Source: Prosopocoilus inquinatus (lineage: Eukaryota > Arthropoda > Insecta > Coleoptera > Lucanidae). Taken from it: 64,000 nt of DNA. Location: assembly GCA_036172665.1 (NCBI GenBank), contig CM069872.1, forward strand, positions 26,354,001-26,418,000. Direction: 5' to 3'. Made by a program: the position numbers and the translations under genes. Below, piece after piece: positions 37,848-51,850 of this stretch (within the stretch, counting starts at the first letter, position 1; each line of letters begins with the position of its first letter). The notes under the pieces are model-generated. The model did no database searches. It worked only from the letters and a program-made list of their open reading frames with translations, and was not told the DNA's origin.

Positions 37848-40228
37848 AAACGAAACAACACGTATTAGCGTTGTTCCTGTGCTGTATCTAATCGATCCTT
37901 ACTTATCTATCATGTTATTTGACGTTTCGATGGACTCCAGTAACTCTGATGTGAGATGCGACGTTTTCGGACGCAGCAGAAGCTGGAAATAGTTTTAAAC
38001 GAAACAACACGTATTAGCGTTGTTCCTGTGATGTATCTAACCGATCCTTACTCATCTATCATATTATTTGACGTTTGGACGGACTCCAGTACCTCTGATG
38101 AGAGATACAAAGTTCTCGGACGCAGTAGAAGCTGGAAATAGTTTTGAACGAAACAACACGTATTAGCGTTGTTCCTGTGATGTATCTAAACGATCCTTAC
38201 TTATCTAACATGTTATTTGCCGTTTGCATGGATTCCAGTAAGTCTGATGTGAGATACGATGTTTTCGGACGCAGCAGAAGCTGGAAATAGTTTTAAACGA
38301 AACAACACGCATTAGCGTTGTTCCTGTGATGTATCTAATCGATCCTTACTTATCTATCATGTTATTTGACGTTTGGATGGACTCCAGTAAGTCTGATGTG
38401 AGATACGACGTTTTCGGACGCAGCAGAAGCTGGAAATAGTTTTAAACGAAACAACACGCATTAGCGTTGTTCCTGTGATGTATCTAATCGATCCTTACTC
38501 ATCTATCATGTTATTTGGCGTTTCGATGGACTCCAGTAGCTCTGATGTGAGATACGACGTTCTTGGACGCAGCAGGAGCTGGAAATAGTTTTAAACGAAA
38601 CACGTATTAGCGTTGTTCCTGTGCTGTATCTAATCGATCCTTACTCATCTATCATGTTATTTGGCGTTTCGATGGACTCCAGTAGCTCTGATGTGAGATA
38701 CGACGTTTTCGGACGCAGCAGAAGCTGGAAATAGTTTTAAACGAAACAACACGCATTAGCGTCTTTCCTGTGATGTATCTAATCGATCCTTACTCATCTA
38801 TCATGTTATTTGACGTTTGGACGGACTCCAGTAACTCTGATGTGAGATACAATGTTATCGGACGCAGCAGAAGCTGGAAATAGTTTTGAACGAAACAACA
38901 CGTATTAGCGTTGTTCCTGTGATGTATCTAAACGATCCTTACTTATCTAACATGTTATTTGACGTTTGGATGGACTCCAGTAAGTCTGATGTGAGATACA
39001 AAGTTTTTGGACGCAGCAGGAGCTAGAAATAGTTTTAAACGAAACAACACGCATTAGCGTTGTTCCTGTAATGTATCTAATCGATCCTTACTCATCTATC
39101 ATGTTATTTGACGTTTGGACGGACTCCAGTAACTCGGATGTGAGATACAAAGTTATCGGACGCAGCAGAAGCTGGAAATAGTTTTGAACGAAACAACACG
39201 TATTAGCGTTGTTCCTGTGATGTATCTAAACGATCCTTACTTATCTAACATGTTATTTGACGTTTGGATGGACTCCAGTAAGTCTGATGTGAGTTACAAA
39301 GTTTTTGGACGCAGCAGGAGCTAGAAATAGTTTTAAACGAAACAACACGTATTAGCGTTGTTCCTGTGCTGTATCTAATCGATCCTTACTTATCTATCAT
39401 GTTATTTGACGTTTCGATGGACTCCAGTAACTTTGATGTGAGATACGACGTTTTCGGACGCAGCAGAAGCTGGAAATAGTTTTAAACGAAACAACACGTA
39501 TTAGCGTTGTTCCTGTGATGTATCTAATCGATCCTTACTCATCTATCCTGTTATTTGACGTTTGGACGGACTCCAGTAACTCTGATGAGAGATACGACGT
39601 TTTCGGACGCAGCAGAAGCTGGAAATAGTTTTAAACGAGACAACACGCATTAGCGTTGTTCCTGTGATGTATCTAATCGATCCTTACTCATCTATCATGT
39701 TATTTGACGTTTCGATGGACTCCAGTAACTCTAATGTGAGAAACGAAATTTTCGGACGCAGCAGAAGCTGGAAATAGTTATAAACGAAACAACACGCATT
39801 AGCGTTGTTCCTGTGATGTATCTAATCGATCCTTACTTATCTATCATGTTATTTGACGTTTGGATGGACTCCAGTAACCCTGACGTGAGATACGAAGTTC
39901 TCGGACGCAGCAGAAGCTGGAAATAGTTTTAAACGAAACAACACGCATTAGCGTTGTTCCTGTGATGTATCTAATCGATCCTTTCTCATCTATCATGTTA
40001 TTTGGCGTTTCGATGGACTCCAGTAACTCTGATGTGAGATACAAAGTTATCGGACGCAGCAGAAGCTGGAAATAGTTTTGAACGAAACAACACGTATTAG
40101 CGTTGTTCCTGTGATGTATCTAAACGATCCTTACTTATCTAACATGTTATTTGACGTTTGGATGGACTCCAGTAAGTCTGATGTGAGATACAAAGTTTTT
40201 GGACGCAGCAGGAGTTAGAAATAGTTTT
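37848..40228. repeat. Canonical 16-monomer HOR, second copy with the 3-bp deletion
   Basis: This has the same order and length (2381 bp) as 33232-35612, at an offset of 4616 bp. It carries the same 'ctaaccgatcc' g monomer and the 3-bp-short k monomer. One change in g, 'catattattt' near 38059, is private. A change in its e monomer ('cctttctcatc' near 39980) removes a stop on the opposite strand and so creates a chance 66-codon reverse frame at 39844-40044, which I do not regard as a gene. Confidence 0.9.
38593..38738. repeat. 146-bp k monomer, inherited copy of the 3-bp deletion
   Basis: It reads 'aaacgaaacacgtatt', the same 3-bp loss as at 33977, at a distance of 4616 bp (31 x 149 - 3). The monomers around it match those around the first copy, so the deletion was copied, not repeated independently. 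Confidence 0.9.
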
Positions 40229-42761
40229 AAACGAAACAACACGTATTAGCGTTGTTCCTGTGCTGTATCTAGTCGATCCTTACTTATCTATCATGTTATT
40301 TGACGTTTCGATGGACTCCAGTAACTCTGATGTGAGATGCGACGTTTTCGGACGCAGCAGAAGCTGGAAATAGTTTTAAACGAAACAACACGTATTAGCG
40401 TTGTTCCTGTGATGTATCTAATCGATCCTTACTCATCTATCATGTTATTTGACGTTTGGACGGACTCCAGTACCTCTGATGAGAGATACAAAGTTCTCGG
40501 ACGCAGTAGAAGCTGGAAATAGTTTTGAACGAAACAAAACGTATTAGCGTTGTTCCTGTGATGTATCTAAACGATCCTTACTTATCTAACATGTTATTTG
40601 CCGTTTGCATGGACTCCAGTAAGTCTGATGTGAGATACGATGTTTTCGGACGCAGCAGAAGCTGGAAATAGTTTTAAACGAAACAACACGCATTAGCGTT
40701 GTTCCTGTGATGTATCTAATCGATCCTTACTTATCTATCATGTTATTTGACGTTTGGATGGACTCCAGTAAGTCTGATGTGAGATACGACGTTTTCGGAC
40801 GCAGCAGAAGCTGGAAATAGTTTTAAACGAAACAACACGCATTAGCGTTGTTCCTGTGATGTATCTAATCGATCCTTACTCATCTATCATGTTATTTGGC
40901 GTTTCGATGGACTCCAGTAGCTCTGATGTGAGATACGACGTTCTTGGACGCAGCAGGAGCTGGAAATAGTTTTAAACGAAACAACACGTATTAGCGTCGT
41001 TCCTGTGCTGTATCTAATCGATCCTTACTCATCTATCATGTTATTTGGCGTTTCGATGGACTCCAGTAGCTCTGATGTGAGATACGACGTTTTCGGACGC
41101 AGCAGAAGCTGGAAATAGTTTTAAACGAAACAACACGCATTAGCGTCTTTCCTGTGATGTATCTAATCGATCCTTACTCATCTATCATGTTATTTGACGT
41201 TTGGACGGACTCCAGTAACTCTGATGTGAGATACAATGTTATCGGACGCAGCAGAAGCTGGAAATAGTTTTGAACGAAACAACACGTATTAGCGTTGTTC
41301 CTGTGATGTATCTAAACGATCCTTACTTATCTAACATGTTATTTGACGTATGGATGGACTCCAGTAAGTCTGATGTGAGATACAAAGTTTTTGGACGCAG
41401 CAGAAGCTGGAAATAGTTTTGAACGAAACAAGACGTATTAGCGTTGTTCCTGTGATGTATCTAAACGATCCTTACTTATCTAACATGTTGTTTGACGTTT
41501 GGATGGACTCCAGTAAGTCTGATGTGAGATACAAAGTTTTTGGACGCAGCAGGAGCTAGAAATAGTTTTAAACGAAACAACACGCATTAGCGTTGTTCCT
41601 GTAATGTATCTAATCGATCCTTACTCATCTATCATGTTATTTGACGTTTGGACGGACTCCAGTAACTCGGATGTGAGATACAAAGTTATCGGACGCAGCA
41701 GAAGCTGGAAATAGTTTTGAACGAAACAACACGTATTAGCGTTGTTCCTGTGATGTATCTAAACGATCCTTACTTATCTAACATGTTATTTGACGTTTGG
41801 ATGGACTCCAGTAAGTCTGATGTGAGTTACAAAGTTTTTGGACGCAGCAGGAGCTAGAAATAGTTTTAAACGAAACAACACGTATTAGCGTTGTTCCTGT
41901 GCTGTATCTAATCGATCCTTACTTATCTATCATGTTATTTGACGTTTCGATGGACTCCAGTAACTCTGATGTGAGATACGACGCTTTCGGACTCAGCAGA
42001 AGCTGGAAATAGTTTTAAACGAAACAACACGTATTAGCGTTGTTCCTGTGATGTATCTAATCGATCCTTACTCATCTATCCTGTTATTTGACGTTTGGAC
42101 GGACTCCAGTAACTCTGATGAGAGATACGACGTTTTCGGACGCAGCAGAAGCTGGAAATAGTTTTAAACGAGACAACACGCATTAGCGTTGTTCCTGTGA
42201 TGTATCTAATCGATCCTTACTCATCTATCATGTTATTTGACGTTTCGATGGACTCCAGTAACTCTAATGTGAGAAACGAAATTTTCGGATGCAGCAGAAG
42301 CTGGAAATAGTTATAAACGAAACAACACGCATTAGCGTTGTTCCTGTGATGTATCTAATCGATCCTTACTTATCTATCATGTTATTTGATGTTTGGATGG
42401 ACTCCAGTAACCCTGACGTGAGATACGAAGTTCTCGGACGCAGCAGAAGCTGGAAATAGTTTTAAACGAAACAACACGCATTAGCGTTGTTCCTGTGATG
42501 TATCTAATCGATCCTTACTCATCTATCATGTTATTTGGCGTTTCGATGGACTCCAGTAACTCTGATGTGAGATACAAAGTTATCGGACGCAGCAGAAGCT
42601 GGAAATAGTTTTGAACGAAACAACACGTATTAGCGTTGTTCCTGTGATGTATCTAAACGATCCTTACTTATCTAACATGTTATTTGACGTTTGGATGGAC
42701 TCCAGTAAGTCTGATGTGAGATACAAAGTTCTCGGACGCAGCAGAAGCTGGAAATAGTTTT
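39633..42761. repeat. 21-monomer tandem block, copy 1
   Basis: This 3129-bp block runs c, d, e, f, a', g, h, i, j, k, l, f2, f2, m, f3, a, b, c, d, e, f. It recurs directly at 42762-45890. Shared rare markers 3129 bp apart are 'gacgtatgg' (41345, 44474), 'acgctttcgg' (41981, 45110), 'gcgtcgttcc' in k, 'aacaaaacg' in h, 'catgttgtttg' in the second f2 and 'ggatgcagc' in c. The f at the end ends 'aaagttctcgg', so f and d backs appear joined there. Confidence 0.88.
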
Positions 42762-45700
42762 AAACGAAACAACACGCATTAGCGTTGTTCCTGTGATGTA
42801 TCTAATCGATCCTTACTCATCTATCATGTTATTTGACGTTTCGATGGACTCCAGTAACTCTAATGTGAGAAACGAAATTTTCGGACGCAGCAGAAGCTGG
42901 AAATAGTTATAAACGAAACAACACGCATTAGCGTTGTTCCTGTGATGTATCTAATCGATCCTTACTTATCTATCATGTTATTTGACGTTTGGATGGACTC
43001 CAGTAACCCTGACGTGAGATACGAAGTTCTCGGACGCAGCAGAAGCTGGAAATAGTTTTAAACGAAACAACACGCATTAGCGTTGTTCCTGTGATGTATC
43101 TAATCGATCCTTACTCATCTATCATGTTATTTGGCGTTTCGATGGACTCCAGTAACTCTGATGTGAGATACAAAGTTATCGGAAGCAGCAGAAGCTGGAA
43201 ATAGTTTTGAACGAAACAACACGTATTAGCGTTGTTCCTGTGATGTATCTAAACGATCCTTACTTATCTAACATGTTATTTGACGTTTGGATGGACTCCA
43301 GTAAGTCTGATGTGAGATACAAAGTTTTTGGACGCAGCAGGAGTTAGAAATAGTTTTAAACGAAACAACACGTATTAGCGTTGTTCCTGTGCTGTATCTA
43401 GTCGATCCTTACTTATCTATCATGTTATTTGACGTTTCGATGGACTCCAGTAACTCTGATGTGAGATGCGACGTTTTCGGACGCAGCAGAAGCTGGAAAT
43501 AGTTTTAAACGAAACAACACGTATTAGCGTTGTTCCTGTGATGTATCTAATCGATCCTTACTCATCTATCATGTTATTTGACGTTTGGACGGACTCCAGT
43601 ACCTCTGATGAGAGATACAAAGTTCTCGGACGCAGTAGAAGCTGGAAATAGTTTTGAACGAAACAAAACGTATTAGCGTTGTTCCTGTGATGTATCTAAA
43701 CGATCCTTACTTATCTAACATGTTATTTGCCGTTTGCATGGACTCCAGTAAGTCTGATGTGAGATACGATGTTTTCGGACGCAGCAGAAGCTGGAAATAG
43801 TTTTAAACGAAACAACACGCATTAGCGTTGTTCCTGTGATGTATCTAATCGATCCTTACTTATCTATCATGTTATTTGACGTTTGGATGGACTCCAGTAA
43901 GTCTGATGTGAGATACGACGTTTTCGGACGCAGCAGAAGCTGGAAATAGTTTTAAACGAAACAACACGCATTAGCGTTGTTCCTGTGATGTATCTAATCG
44001 ATCCTTACTCATCTATCATGTTATTTGGCGTTTCGATGGACTCCAGTAGCTCTGATGTGAGATACGACGTTCTTGGACGCAGCAGGAGCTGGAAATAGTT
44101 TTAAACGAAACAACACGTATTAGCGTCGTTCCTGTGCTGTATCTAATCGATCCTTACTCATCTATCATGTTATTTGGCGTTTCGATGGACTCCAGTAGCT
44201 CTGATGTGAGATACGACGTTTTCGGACGCAGCAGAAGCTGGAAATAGTTTTAAACGAAACAACACGCATTAGCGTCTTTCCTGTGATGTATCTAATCGAT
44301 CCTTACTCATCTATCATGTTATTTGACGTTTGGACGGACTCCAGTAACTCTGATGTGAGATACAATGTTATCGGACGCAGCAGAAGCTGGAAATAGTTTT
44401 GAACGAAACAACACGTATTAGCGTTGTTCCTGTGATGTATCTAAACGATCCTTACTTATCTAACATGTTATTTGACGTATGGATGGACTCCAGTAAGTCT
44501 GATGTGAGATACAAAGTTTTTGGACGCAGCAGAAGCTGGAAATAGTTTTGAACGAAACAAGACGTATTAGCGTTGTTCCTGTGATGTATCTAAACGATCC
44601 TTACTTATCTAACATGTTGTTTGACGTTTGGATGGACTCCAGTAAGTCTGATGTGAGATACAAAGTTTTTGGACGCAGCAGGAGCTAGAAATAGTTTTAA
44701 ACGAAACAACACGCATTAGCGTTGTTCCTGTAATGTATCTAATCGATCCTTACTCATCTATCATGTTATTTGACGTTTGGACGGACTCCAGTAACTCGGA
44801 TGTGAGATACAAAGTTATCGGACGCAGCAGAAGCTGGAAATAGTTTTGAACGAAACAACACGTATCAGCGTTGTTCCTGTGATGTATCTAAACGATCCTT
44901 ACTTATCTAACATGTTATTTGACGTTTGGATGGACTCCAGTAAGTCTGATGTGAGTTACAAAGTTTTTGGACGCAGCAGGAGCTAGAAATAGTTTTAAAC
45001 GAAACAACACGTATTAGCGTTGTTCCTGTGCTGTATCTAATCGATCCTTACTTATCTATCATGTTATTTGACGTTTCGATGGACTCCAGTAACTCTGATG
45101 TGAGATACGACGCTTTCGGACGCAGCAGAAGCTGGAAATAGTTTTAAACGAAACAACACGTATTAGCGTTGTTCCTGTGATGTATCTAATCGATCCTTAC
45201 TCATCTATCCTGTTATTTGACGTTTGGACGGACTCCAGTAACTCTGATGAGAGATACGACGTTTTCGGACGCAGCAGAAGCTGGAAATAGTTTTAAACGA
45301 GACAACACGCATTAGCGTTGTTCCTGTGATGTATCTAATCGATCCTTACTCATCTATCATGTTATTTGACGTTTCGATGGACTCCAGTAACTCTAATGTG
45401 AGAAACGAAATTTTCGGATGCAGCAGAAGCTGGAAATAGTTATAAACGAAACAACACGCATTAGCGTTGTTCCTGTGATGTATCTAATCGATCCTTACTT
45501 ATCTATCATGTTATTTGACGTTTGGATGGACTCCAGTAACCCTGACGTGAGATACGAAGTTCTCGGACGCAGCAGAAGCTGGAAATAGTTTTAAACGAAA
45601 CAACACGCATTAGCGTTGTTCCTGTGATGTATCTAATCGATCCTTACTCATCTATCATGTTATTTGGCGTTTCGATGGACTCCAGTAACTCTGATGTGAG

Positions 45701-45890
45701 ATACAAAGTTATCGGACGCAGCAGAAGCTGGAAATAGTTTTGAACGAAACAACACGTATTAGCGTTGTTCCTGTGATGTATCTAAACGATCCTTACTTAT
45801 CTAACATGTTATTTGACGTTTGGATGGACTCCAGTAAGTCTGATGTGAGATACAAAGTTCTCGGACGCAGCAGAAGCTGGAAATAGTTTT
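42762..45890. repeat. 21-monomer tandem block, copy 2
   Basis: It is the direct repeat of 39633-42761. Differences are few: its first c lacks the 'gagac' start, its e has 'ggaagcagc' near 43182, and 'cgtatcagcg' occurs near 44861. The last eight monomers (m to f, 44699-45890) are then repeated again. Confidence 0.88.
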
Positions 45891-47082
45891 AAACGAAACA
45901 ACACGCATTAGCGTTGTTCCTGTGATGTATCTAATCGATCCTTACTCATCTATCATGTTATTTGACGTTTGGACGGACTCCAGTAACTCGGATGTGAGAT
46001 ACAAAGTTATCGGACGCAGCAGAAGCTGGAAATAGTTTTGAACGAAACAACACGTATTAGCGTTGTTCCTGTGATGTATCTAAACGATCCTTACTTATCT
46101 AACATGTTATTTGACGTTTGGATGGACTCCAGTAAGTCTGATGTGAGTTACAAAGTTTTTGGACGCAGCAGGAGCTAGAAATAGTTTTAAACGAAACAAC
46201 ACGTATTAGCGTTGTTCCTGTGCTGTATCTAATCGATCCTTACTTATCTATCATGTTATTTGACGTTTCGATGGACTCCAGTAACTCTGATGTGAGATAC
46301 GACGCTTTCGGACGCAGCAGAAGCTGGAAATAGTTTTAAACGAAACAACACGTATTAGTGTTGTTCCTGTGATGTATCTAATCGATCCTTACTCATCTAT
46401 CCTGTTATTTGACGTTTGGACGGACTCCAGTAACTCTGATGAGAGATACGACGTTTTCGGACGCAGCAGAAGCTGGAAATAGTTTTAAACGAGACAACAC
46501 GCATTAGCGTTGTTCCTGTGATGTATCTAATCGATCCTTACTCATCTATCATGTTATTTGACGTTTCGATGGACTCCAGTAACTCTAATGTGAGAAACGA
46601 AATTTTCGGATGCAGCAGAAGCTGGAAATAGTTATAAACGAAACAACACGCATTAGCGTTGTTCCTGTGATGTATCTAATCGATCCTTACTTATCTATCA
46701 TGTTATTTGACGTTTGGATGGACTCCAGTAACCCTGACGTGAGATACGAAGTTCTCGGACGCAGCAGAAGCTGGAAATAGTTTTAAACGAAACAACACGC
46801 ATTAGCGTTGTTCCTGTGATGTATCTAATCGATCCTTACTCATCTATCATGTTATTTGGCGTTTCGATGGACTCCAGTAACTCTGATGTGAGATACAAAG
46901 TTATCGGACGCAGCAGAAGCTGGAAATAGTTTTGAACGAAACAACACGTATTAGCGTTGTTCCTGTGATGTATCAAAACGATCCTTACTTATCTAACATG
47001 TTATTTGACGTTTGGATGGACTCCAGTAAGTCTGATGTGAGATACAAAGTTTTTGGACGCAGCAGGAGTTAGAAATAGTTTT
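45891..47082. repeat. 8-monomer repeat m-f3-a-b-c-d-e-f
   Basis: This 1192-bp stretch (8 x 149) repeats 44699-45890. 'acgctttcgg' recurs at 45110 and 46302. Its first monomer has 'gtgatg' instead of the m mark 'gtaatg', so its front is e-like and its back is m ('ctcggatg'). The final f has 'atcaaaacg', which differs from the previous f. The same set of eight types is exactly what is missing from the second 54-monomer copy further on. Confidence 0.85.
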
Positions 47083-49466
47083 AAACGAAACAACACGTAT
47101 TAGCGTTGTTCCTGTGCTGTATCTAATCGATCCTTACTTATCTATCATGTTATTTGACGTTTCGATGGACTCCAGTAACTCTGATGTGAGATGCGACGTT
47201 TTCGGACGCAGCAGAAGCTGGAAATAGTTTTAAACGAAACAACACGTATTGGCGTTGTTCCTGTGATGTATCTAACCGATCCTTACTCATCTATCATGTT
47301 ATTTGACGTTTGGACGGACTCCAGTACCTCTGATGAGAGATACAAAGTTCTCGGACGCAGTAGAAGCTGGAAATAGTTTTGAACGAAACAACACGTATTA
47401 GCGTTGTTCCTGTGATGTATCTAAACGATCCTTACTTATCTAACATGTTATTTGCCGTTTGCATGGATTCCAGTAAGTCTGATGTGAGATACGATGTTTT
47501 CGGACGCAGCAGAAGCTGGAAATAGTTTTAAACGAAACAACACGCATTAGCGTTGTTCCTGTGATGTATCTAATCGATCCTTACTTATCTATCATGTTAT
47601 TTGACGTTTGGATGGACTCCAGTAAGTCTGATGTGAGATACGACGTTTTCGGACGCAGCAGAAGCTGGAAATAGTTTTAAACGAAACAACACGCATTAGC
47701 GTTGTTCCTGTGATGTATCTAATCGATCCTTACTCATCTATCATGTTATTTGGCGTTTCGATGGACTCCAGTAGCTCTGATGTGAGATACGACGTTCTTG
47801 GACGCAGCAGGAGCTGGAAATAGTTTTAAACGAAACAACACGTATTAGCGTTGTTCCTGTGCTGTATCTAATCGATCCTTATTCATCTATCATGTTATTT
47901 GGCGTTTCGATGGACTCCAGTAGCTCTGATGTGAGATACGACGTTTTCGGACGCAGCAGAAGCTGGAAATAGTTTTAAACGAAACAACACGCATTAGCGT
48001 CTTTCCTGTGATGTATCTAATCGATCCTTACTCATCTATCATGTTATTTGACGTTTGGACGGACTCCAGTAACTCTGATGTGAGATACAATGTTATCGGA
48101 CGCAGCAGAAGCTGGAAATAGTTTTGAACGAAACAACACGTATTAGCGTTGTTCCTGTGATGTATCTAAACGATCCTTACTTATCTAACATGTTATTTGA
48201 CGTTTGGATGGACTCCAGTAAGTCTGATGTGTGTTACAAAGTTTTTGGACGCAGCAGGAGCTAGAAATAGTTTTAAACGAAACAACACGTATTAGCGTTG
48301 TTCCTGTGCTGTATCTAATCGATCCTTACTTATCTATCATGTTATTTGACGTTTCGATGGACTCCAGTAACTCTGATGTGAGATACGACGATTTCTTACG
48401 CAGCAGAAGCTGGAAATAGTTTTAAACGAAACAACACGTATTAGCGTTGTTCCTGTGATGTATCTAATCGATCCTTACTCATCTATCCTGTTATTTGACG
48501 TTTGGACGGACTCCAGTAACTCTGATGAGAGATACGACGTTTTCGGACGCAGCAGAAGCTGGAAATAGTTTTAAACGAGACAACACGCATTAGCGTTGTT
48601 CCTGTGATGTATCTAATCGATCCTTACTCATCTATCATGTTATTTGACGTTTCGATGGACTCCAGTAACTCTAATGTGAGAAACGAAATTTTCGGACGCA
48701 GCAGAAGCTGGAAATATTTATAAACGAAACAACACGCATTAGCGTTGTTCCTGTGATGTATCTAATCGATCCTTACTTATCTATCATGTTATTTGACGTT
48801 TGGATGGACTCCAGTAACCCTGACGTGAGATACGAAGTTCTCGGACGCAGCAGAAGCTGGAAATAGTTTTAAACGAAACAACACGCATTAGCGTTGTTCC
48901 TGTGATGTATCTAATCGATCCTTACTCATCTATCATGTTATTTGGCGTTTCGATGGACTCCAGTAACTCTGATGTGAGATACAAAGTTATCGGACGCAGC
49001 AGAAGCTGGAAATAGTTTTGAACGAAACAACACGTATTAGCGTTGTTCCTGTGATGTATCTAAACGATCCTTACTTATCTAACATGTTATTTGACGTTTG
49101 GATGGACTCCAGTAAGTCTGATGTGAGATACAAAGTTCTCGGACGCAGCAGAAGCTGGAAATAATTTTAAACGAAACAACACGCATTAGCGTTGTTCCTG
49201 TGATGTATCTAATCGATCCTTACTCATCTATCATGTTATTTGGCGTTTCGATGGACTCCAGTAACTCTGATGTGAGATACAAAGTTATCGGACGCAGCAG
49301 AAGCTGGAAATAGTTTTGAACGAAACAACACGTATTAGCGTTGTTCCTGTGATGTATCAAAACGATCCTTACTTATCTGACATGTTATTTGACGTTTGGA
49401 TGGACTCCAGTAAGTCTGATGTGAGATACAAAGTTTTTGGACGCAGCAGGAGTTAGAAATAGTTTT
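47083..49466. repeat. 16-monomer HOR variant a'...l-f3-a-b-c-d-e-f-e-f
   Basis: It has 16 monomers but not the canonical set: f2 and m are missing after l, and an extra e-f pair ends it. The f3 monomer at 48126 has 'gtgtgttac', which creates an ATG frame of 62 codons from 48231 by chance. The a monomer has 'gacgatttcttacgc'. The same variant structure recurs at 55129-57512. Confidence 0.85.
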
Positions 49467-51850
49467 AAACGAAACAACACGTATTAGCGTTGTTCCTGTG
49501 CTGTATCTAATCGATCCTTACTTATCTATCATGTTATTTGACGTTTCGATGGACTCCAGTAACTCTGATGTGAGATTCGACGTTTTCGGACGCAGCAGAA
49601 GCTGGAAATAGTTTTAAACGAAACAACACGTATTAGCGTTGTTCCTGTGATGTATCTAACCGATCCTTACTCATCTATCATGTTATTTGACGTTTGGACG
49701 GACTCCGGTACCTCTGATGAGAGATACAAAGTTCTCGGACGCAGTAGAAGCTGGAAATAGTTTTGAACGAAACAACACGTATTAGCGTTGTTCCTGTGAT
49801 GTATCTAAACGATCCTTACTTATCTAACATGTTATTTGCCGTTTGCATGGATTCCAGTAAGTCTGATGTGAGATACGATGTTTTCGGACGCAGCAGAAGC
49901 TGGAAATAGTTTTAAACGAAACAACACGCATTAGCGTTATTCCTGTGATGTATCTAATCGATCCTTACTTATCTATCATGTTATTTGACGTTTGGATGGA
50001 CTCCAGTAAGTCTGATGTGAGATACGACGTTTTCGGACGCAGCAGAAGCTGGAAATAGTTTTAAACGAAACAACACGCATTAGCGTTGTTCCTGTGATGT
50101 ATCTAATCGATCCTTACTCATCTATCATGTTATTTGGCGTTTCGATGGACTCCAGTAGCTCTGATGTGAGATACGATGTTCTTGGACGCAGCAGGAGCTG
50201 GAAATAGTTTTAAACGAAACAACACGTATTAGCGTTGTTCCTGTGCTGTATCTAATCGATCCTTACTCATCTATCATGTTATTTGGCGTTTCGATGGACT
50301 CCAGTAGCTCTGATATGAGATACGACGTTTTCGGACGCAGCAGAAGCTGGAAATAGTTTTAAACGAAACAACACGCATTAGCGTCTTTCCTGTGATGTAT
50401 CTAATCGATCCTTACTCATCTATCATGTTATTTGACGTTTGGACGGACTCCAGTAACTCTGATGTGAGATACAATGTTATCGGACGCAGCAGAAGCTGGA
50501 AATAGTTTTGAACGAAACAACACGTATTTGCGTTGTTCCTGTGATGTATCTAAACGATCCTTACTTATCTAACATGTTATTTGACGTTTGGATGGACTCC
50601 AGTAAGTCTGATGTGAGATACAAAGTTTTTGGACGCAGCAGGAGCTAGAAATAGTTTTAAACGAAACAACACGCATTAGCGTTGTTCCTGTAATGTATCT
50701 AATCGATCCTTACTCATCTATCATGTTATTTGACGTTTGGACGGACTCCAGTAACTCGGATGTGAGATACAAAGTTATCGGACGCAGCAGAAGCTGGAAA
50801 TAGTTTTGAACGAAACAACACGTATTAGCGTTGTTCCTGTGATGTATCTAAACGATCCTTACTTATCTAACATGTTATTTGACGTTTGGATGGACTCCAG
50901 TAAGTCTGATGTGAGTTACAAAGTTTTTGGACGCAGCAGGAGCTAGAAATAGTTTTAAACGAAACAACACGTATTAGCGTTGTTCCTGTGCTGCATCTAA
51001 TCGATCCTTACTTATCTATCATGTTATTTGACGTTTCGATGGACTCCAGTAACTTTGATGTGAGATACGACGTTTTCGGACGCAGCAGAAGCTGGAAATA
51101 GTTTTAAACGAAACAACACGTATTAGCGTTGTTCCTGTGATGTATCTAATCGATCCTTACTCATCTATCCTGTTATTTGACGTTTGGACGGACTCCAGTA
51201 ACTCTGATGAGAGATACGACGTTTTCGGACGCAGCAGAAGCTGGAAATAGTTTTAAACGAGACAACACGCATTAGCGTTGTTCCTGTGATGTATCTAATC
51301 GATCCTTACTCATCTGTCATGTTATTTGACGTTTCGATGGACTCCAGTAACTCTAATGTGAGAAACGAAATTTTCGGACGCAGCAGAAGCTGGAAATAGT
51401 TATAAACGAAACAACACGCATTAGCGTTGTTCCTGTGATGTATCTAATCGATCCTTACTTATCTATCATGTTATTTGACGTTTGGATGGACTCCAGTAAC
51501 CCTGACGTGAGATACGAAGTTCTCGGACGCAGCAGAAGCTGGAAATAGTTTTAAACGAAACAACACGCATTAGCGTTGTTCCTGTGATGTATCTAATCGA
51601 TCCTTACTCATCTATCATGTTATTTGGCGTTTCGATGGACTCCAGTAACTCTGATGTGAGATACAAAGTTATCGGACGCAGCAGAAGCTGGAAATAGTTT
51701 TGAACGAAACAACACGTATTAGCGTTGTTCCTGTGATGTATCTAAACGATCCTTACTTATCTAACATGTTATTTGACGTTTGGATGGACTCCAGTAAGTC
51801 TGATGTGAGATACAAAGTTTTTGGACGCAGCAGGAGTTAGAAATAGTTTT
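49467..51850. repeat. Canonical 16-monomer HOR with an altered a' monomer
   Basis: The full a'-g-h-i-j-k-l-f2-m-f3-a-b-c-d-e-f order is present at exactly 2384 bp. The a' monomer has 'gattcgacg' instead of 'gatgcgacg', so the usual ATG is absent here. Private changes include 'ctccggtacc' near 49704, 'gcgttattcc' near 49933 and 'ctgatatgag' near 50311. The last eight monomers (50659-51850) are those missing from the second large copy. Confidence 0.88.

Noticed and set aside
39844..40044. 66-codon reverse-strand open frame
   Set aside because: It lies wholly inside d and e monomers and is open because of one base change near 39983. Equivalent monomers elsewhere have stops.
48231..48419. 62-codon open frame
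   Set aside because: The start codon on the plus strand arises from satellite variants around 'gtgtgttac'. It is satellite sequence throughout and is not open in sibling copies such as 56275 onward.
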